Shown here: piece by piece, positions 60,600 to 64,000 of the stretch | Layout: each line of letters begins with the position of its first letter | Numbering within the stretch: position 1 is the first letter of the stretch | Assembly: GCF_011075055.1 (NCBI RefSeq) | Contig: NC_058155.1 | Location: 496,001 to 560,000 of the forward strand | Length of the DNA stretch: 64,000 bases | Direction: 5' to 3' | DNA from: Mangifera indica | Lineage: Eukaryota > Streptophyta > Magnoliopsida > Sapindales > Anacardiaceae | Made by a program: the position numbers and the translations under genes | The notes under the pieces: generated by a model | What the model was told of the DNA's origin: nothing | Databases searched by the model: none | What the model saw: only the letters and a program-made list of their open reading frames with translations

Positions 60600-61380
60600 T
60601 TGACTCAATGACTCCAGTGTTACAAGAAGGGTAATAAAATTTATATCTTTTGGAATGTTTAGGATACCCAATGAAGTATTCCCAAACAATCCTAAGGTCA
60701 AACTGAGTTTTCTTCCCATCAAAAGCTTAAAAGGAGTATCAGGTATTGATTTTGAAGGAACTTTATTCAAAATGTATAATGCAGTTTTGATAGTTTCTCC
60801 CTATAAATACTCTAGTAAATTTGACCAACATATCATACTTCTCATCATATTTTTAATAGTGTAATTACACCTTTCAGCTATATCATTTTGTTCAGGAGTC
60901 CCTGATATCTTGTATTGAGGAACAATCTTATAAGCCTACATATACTTGGCAAAATGATTCATTTGTTGTCTTAAATCATCATATTTTCCATAATACTCTC
61001 TACCTCGATCAAACCTCACAACCTTGATAGCTTTTCCAATTTGTTTCTCTGATTCTATCTTGAAAATCTTAAACTTCTCAAGGATATTGTATATCTCTTT
61101 AATTAGAAAAACATACTCATATTTCGAATAATTATCAATAAAGGTGATAAAAAGATATACAAATAGGGCCCATTTATATCTATATGAATAATATTTAGAA
61201 ACTCTTGACTCTTGGTTGTTCTATATTTCTTAGTCTTTATCAGTTTACCCCTTATACAATCAATAAAGGTCCCTAGAACTTGAAAATCCAAAAGTGAAAG
61301 AATATCATCTTTAATTAATCTATCAATCATTTCTTTAGAGATATGTCTCAGCCTTTTATGTCACAATAAGGATGATTTCT
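60600..61380 (-). pseudogene. copia-4 integrase
   Basis: The 75 residues at 61330-61103 include VLGTFIDCIRGKLIKTKKYR and EFLNIIHIDINGPYLY, the end of the zinc-binding domain and the first catalytic Asp of the core. Later core and C-terminal blocks occur in other frames to about 60640. Stops make it inactive. Confidence 0.85.
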
Positions 61381-62100
61381 CTCTAATCAAAGGTATTTTA
61401 ACACTAACATTTTCAACATTTAAAGAATAATCAACATTATTAGGAGTCAAACAAAGTCTATACAAATTATATGAAAAAAACCATTTGCCAATAAACTATG
61501 AATTAAACCATAAATTAACTTTTTCATTTCCAAACGTAAGTTTGTAACTAGATTTATCCAATAATGAAATAGAAATTAAATTCCTCCTAAAAAGGGTACA
61601 TAGAAATAGTTCTCTAAACAAAGTTCAAAAGTAGTCTCTAATAATAATTTGACATTGCTAACATAGAGGACTTCAACATCAATATCATTTCCCACTTTAA
61701 GTTTAGCCTCATTGTTAGTTGATTAGACCTTGTAAAGAAGTAGTCACTTGAACAATTGCACCACTATTAAGCCATCAACTATCCTTAGGTACATCAATAA
61801 GATTAGATTCATAACACATATAGGCTAGGACATTACCTTGTTCTTTCTTCTTATTTTCAAACCAAGTCTTGAACTTCTTACAATTTGCTTTCAAATGACC
61901 CTTCTTCTTGTAGAAAAAACATTTATCTTTTATCAATGCTCTCATCTAAGACTGATCTAAATCCATTCTTTTAAAACTATTTGTAATTTTAAGAGCATGA
62001 GACTTGAATTTCTTATTCTATCATTTCCCTTTAGCTTGACCCTTAGATAAACCAACCATATTTACAGTTTCTAGCTTCTCTGACTTCAATTTCTCCTTTT
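61381..62100 (-). pseudogene. copia-4 GAG-pre-integrase, protease and zinc knuckle remnants
   Basis: The zinc knuckle lies at about 61925-61875 (minus strand): CFFYKKKGHLKANC, with the second Cys changed to Tyr. The protease and GAG-pre-integrase blocks follow in broken frames to about 61400. I do not see an intact protease active site. Confidence 0.7.
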
Positions 62101-62566
62101 CAACTACCATCTGGTAATTAAGTCATTAATAGTCCAATTCTCTCTCACAATATTGTAAATTGTTTTAATCTTACTAAACTTTGTAGGTAAGAAATTGATG
62201 GTATAATAAACAATATAATTGTAATTAATGGGAATATCATGATTCTTCAATTTTGATTGTATCCCTATAATTTTCAAAATAAATTCTTTAACCCTTTTAT
62301 AATTGTCATATCTTACTCTTAATAACTCACTCATTAAGTGGGAAGCTTTAACATAATTGGAAACTCGATATCTCTTTTCAATGATATTGAGAAAATTTAT
62401 GGCATTTGTGGAAAATGGTAGGCTATTCAAAACATACTCAACAATGGTTTTTTTCATAGCAATAATGTTAAACCTGTTAGACCTTTCCCATTTGGTATAA
62501 TATTCTTTCTCAGTTGTGAAATTTTGATAAGTGGGTTTAGGAGGTTCATCAACTCATAAGGCTATA
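62101..62566 (-). pseudogene. copia-4 gag (UBN2-type)
   Basis: The 117 residues at 62457-62104 contain MKKTIVEYVLNSLPFSTNAI, LNIIEKRYRVSNYVKASHLM and IQSKLKNHDIPINYNYIVYY, typical copia gag. The N-terminal part is readable up to about 62560 (PPKPTYQNFTTEKEYYTKWE). The first few residues lie beyond the LTR that begins at 62567. Confidence 0.85.
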
Positions 62567-62635
62567 TGTAATACCCTCAGGTATGTTTCAGGGGCATTTA
62601 TGTTTTTTGACCCTGTTTTGAAAGCTTTCCAATTT

Positions 62636-62638
<3 letters not shown>

Positions 62639-62672
<34 letters not shown>

Positions 62673-62714
62673 TAGGTATGTGTGTGTTCATATATATATA
62701 TATATATATATATA
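62639..62714. repeat. AT/GT microsatellites
   Basis: AT dinucleotide runs at 62639-62670 and about 62691-62714, separated by a short GTATGTGTGTGTTC piece. Confidence 0.85.
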
Positions 62715-63174
62715 AATATTAAAAAGTATGTAAATATATATATAGAGAGAGAGAAAAGTCAAAAAAGGCAACTTTTACCCTTTTTTTCATCATTCTCCCG
62801 TCTCTTCTAGAAGAAGGCAGTGTTCTTCTTTGTTTTTGTTGTGTTTTTGAAGAAAAGTAGGTGATTTGGAAGGGTTTGAAAGAAAAGTAAGGAAGGAAAA
62901 AAAGAGGAAACACTTTAGAAGCTTTGGAAGCAAAACAATATATATATATAAATATTAAAAAGTATGTAAATATATATATAGAGAGAGAGAAAAGTCAAAA
63001 AAGGTAACTTTTACCATTTTTTTCATCATTCTCCTGTCTCTTCTAGAAGAAGGCAGTGTTCTTCTTTGTTTTTGTTGTGTTTTTGAAGAAAAGTAGGTGA
63101 TTTGGAAGGGTTTGAAAGAAAAATAAGGAAGGAAAAAAAGAGGAAACACTTTAGAAGCTTTGGAAGCAAAACAA
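62703..63174. repeat. 236-bp direct tandem duplication
   Basis: 62703-62938 is repeated at 62939-63174 with only about four or five differences (for example AAAGGCAAC against AAAGGTAAC and CTCCCG against CTCCTG). The copies produce two nearly identical short open frames (minus strand) that are not genes. Confidence 0.92.
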
Positions 63175-63374
63175 GGAGGAGGGAGCCAACTTGCAAAGAT
63201 TGACTTGAAACAAGGTAAGGGATATTATCCTTGATATGTTTCATGTTTTACGCTTTTGATTCCTTAGATACATTTTATAAATGATGATTTTGAAGTTGAG
63301 AAATGTTGTTTTGTCATTTGGGGTATCTATGTGTGTGATTTTGTTCATAGTAGAGAGTTACATAATATTTATAG

Positions 63375-63950
63375 TTTTGTCACTGAATTCGTCCCACATT
63401 TTGTCTACCTTATCAGATGAATCATGAGTACTGCTATAGCTTGTTAGAAAGATCTTTGAATCCTCTTTTTAATTATATATAGCTTGTATAAATTAGAGAC
63501 CATTTGGACTGCTAAACTTCATGAACAAAAAAATTGTCTTACCAAATAAATAGTGAAGATAGTTTTTTGCCACTGAATTTATCCTACATTTTGGCTGCCT
63601 TATCTGATGAATCATAAGTGCTATTATAGATTTTTGGAAAGCTCTTTGAATCCTCTTTTCAATGATATATAGCTTGTATAAATTAGGAATCATTTGGACT
63701 GTTAAATATTGTATAAACCCAAAGGACTGTTTTACCAAATAAACAGTGAAGACAGTTTTTTGCCACTGACTTCATCTCACGTTTTGACTGCCTTATCTAA
63801 TGAATCATGAGTGCCATTATAGCTTGTTGGAAAGCTATTTGAATCCTCTTTCCAAAGATATATAGTTTGTATGAATTGGAGACCGTTTGAACTATTAAAT
63901 TGTATGAAACAGAAGGTTGCCCTACCACATGAACAGTCCGTAAATAGTAT
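63375..63950. repeat. Three tandem copies of a roughly 190-bp unit
   Basis: Units begin near 63375, 63565 and 63758; CACTGAATTC, CACTGAATTT and CACTGACTTC start at 63381, 63571 and 63764, giving periods of 190 and 193 bp. Shared blocks include GAATCATGAGTGC..TTATAGCTTGTTGGAAAG and ATATATAGCTTGTATAAATT. The units differ by many substitutions, so the array is older than the 236-bp duplication. Confidence 0.85.
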
Positions 63951-64000
63951 TTTACAGTTTTTGGAAAGAAAGAAAATGAGGAGAAAAAGGAAAGGAATAA

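Larger units (their letters stand above)
59305..62566 (-). mobile_element. Ty1/copia internal region (copia-4), right part
   Basis: Minus strand from gag (about 62566) through zinc knuckle, protease, integrase and reverse transcriptase to the start of RNase H at 59310, where gypsy-2 interrupts it; it resumes at 51705. The 5' side is cut at 62567 by the start of another LTR. Copia order (integrase before reverse transcriptase) is clear. Confidence 0.9.
62567..64000 (+). repeat. Gypsy-type LTR, start only (runs off the window)
   Basis: Begins TGTAATACCCTCAGGTATG inside copia-4 gag and reaches the right edge without an end. The interrupted gag and the terminal sequence, of the same type as the other gypsy LTRs here, suggest an LTR on the plus strand. 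No pol sequence is in the window to confirm it. Confidence 0.55.

Noticed and set aside
62719..63149. Two near-identical 64-codon frames starting MFPLFFLPYF
   Set aside because: They arise from the 236-bp duplication, are antisense to the presumed LTR and have no conserved features.

Overview
This is a window of AT-rich plant nuclear DNA made almost entirely of nested, mostly decayed transposable elements, with one intact-looking host gene. The evidence for a plant, probably a eudicot, is an Athila-type Ty3/gypsy element primed by tRNA-Asp, chromodomain-bearing gypsy elements, long-LTR Ty1/copia elements primed by initiator tRNA-Met, a BED-finger hAT transposon remnant, and a spliced plant-specific DCD-domain gene. 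No species can be named from the sequence alone. There is no sign of a bacterial, organellar or free viral genome.

Layout. 1-5181: 3' part of a decayed copia element (+) with its LTR. 5302-7002: copia LTR plus primer-binding site (-), cut by the first element. 7003-9115: gypsy pol fragment (-). 9116-12759: 3' half of a second copia element (+) with LTR. 13430-21876: a minus-strand copia LTR split by a chromodomain gypsy element (14214-21453). 21877-32763: a plus-strand copia LTR split by a young Athila-type element (22007-31170). 32764-33254: a MITE-like element. 33255-36500: a third copia element (-). 37643-39543: a deleted hAT transposon. 39617-41291: a solo copia LTR with target duplication, inside an older LTR-like sequence. 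41700-44662: AT-rich intergenic DNA. 44663-46390: the DCD gene in five exons. 48084-50162: a probable solo gypsy LTR. 51030-62566: a fourth copia element (-) split by a gypsy element (51706-59304) flanked by an exact 5-bp duplication. 62567-64000: start of another gypsy-type LTR with two kinds of tandem repeat.

History. Four insertions can be dated relative to each other from split hosts and target-site duplications. The Athila-type insertion is the youngest: its LTRs differ by about a dozen substitutions by eye over about 1.28 kb. Yet its body carries stops, frameshifts, an altered protease motif and no integrase core, so it was probably already defective and moved using proteins from another copy. 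Seven of the eight reverse transcriptases have lost the catalytic Asp-Asp pair; only the Athila copy keeps it. I found no undescribed multi-gene system. The most informative signals are the nesting, the deleted LTRs, the tandem repeats at the right edge, and one unexplained less AT-rich block next to the LTR at 48084.
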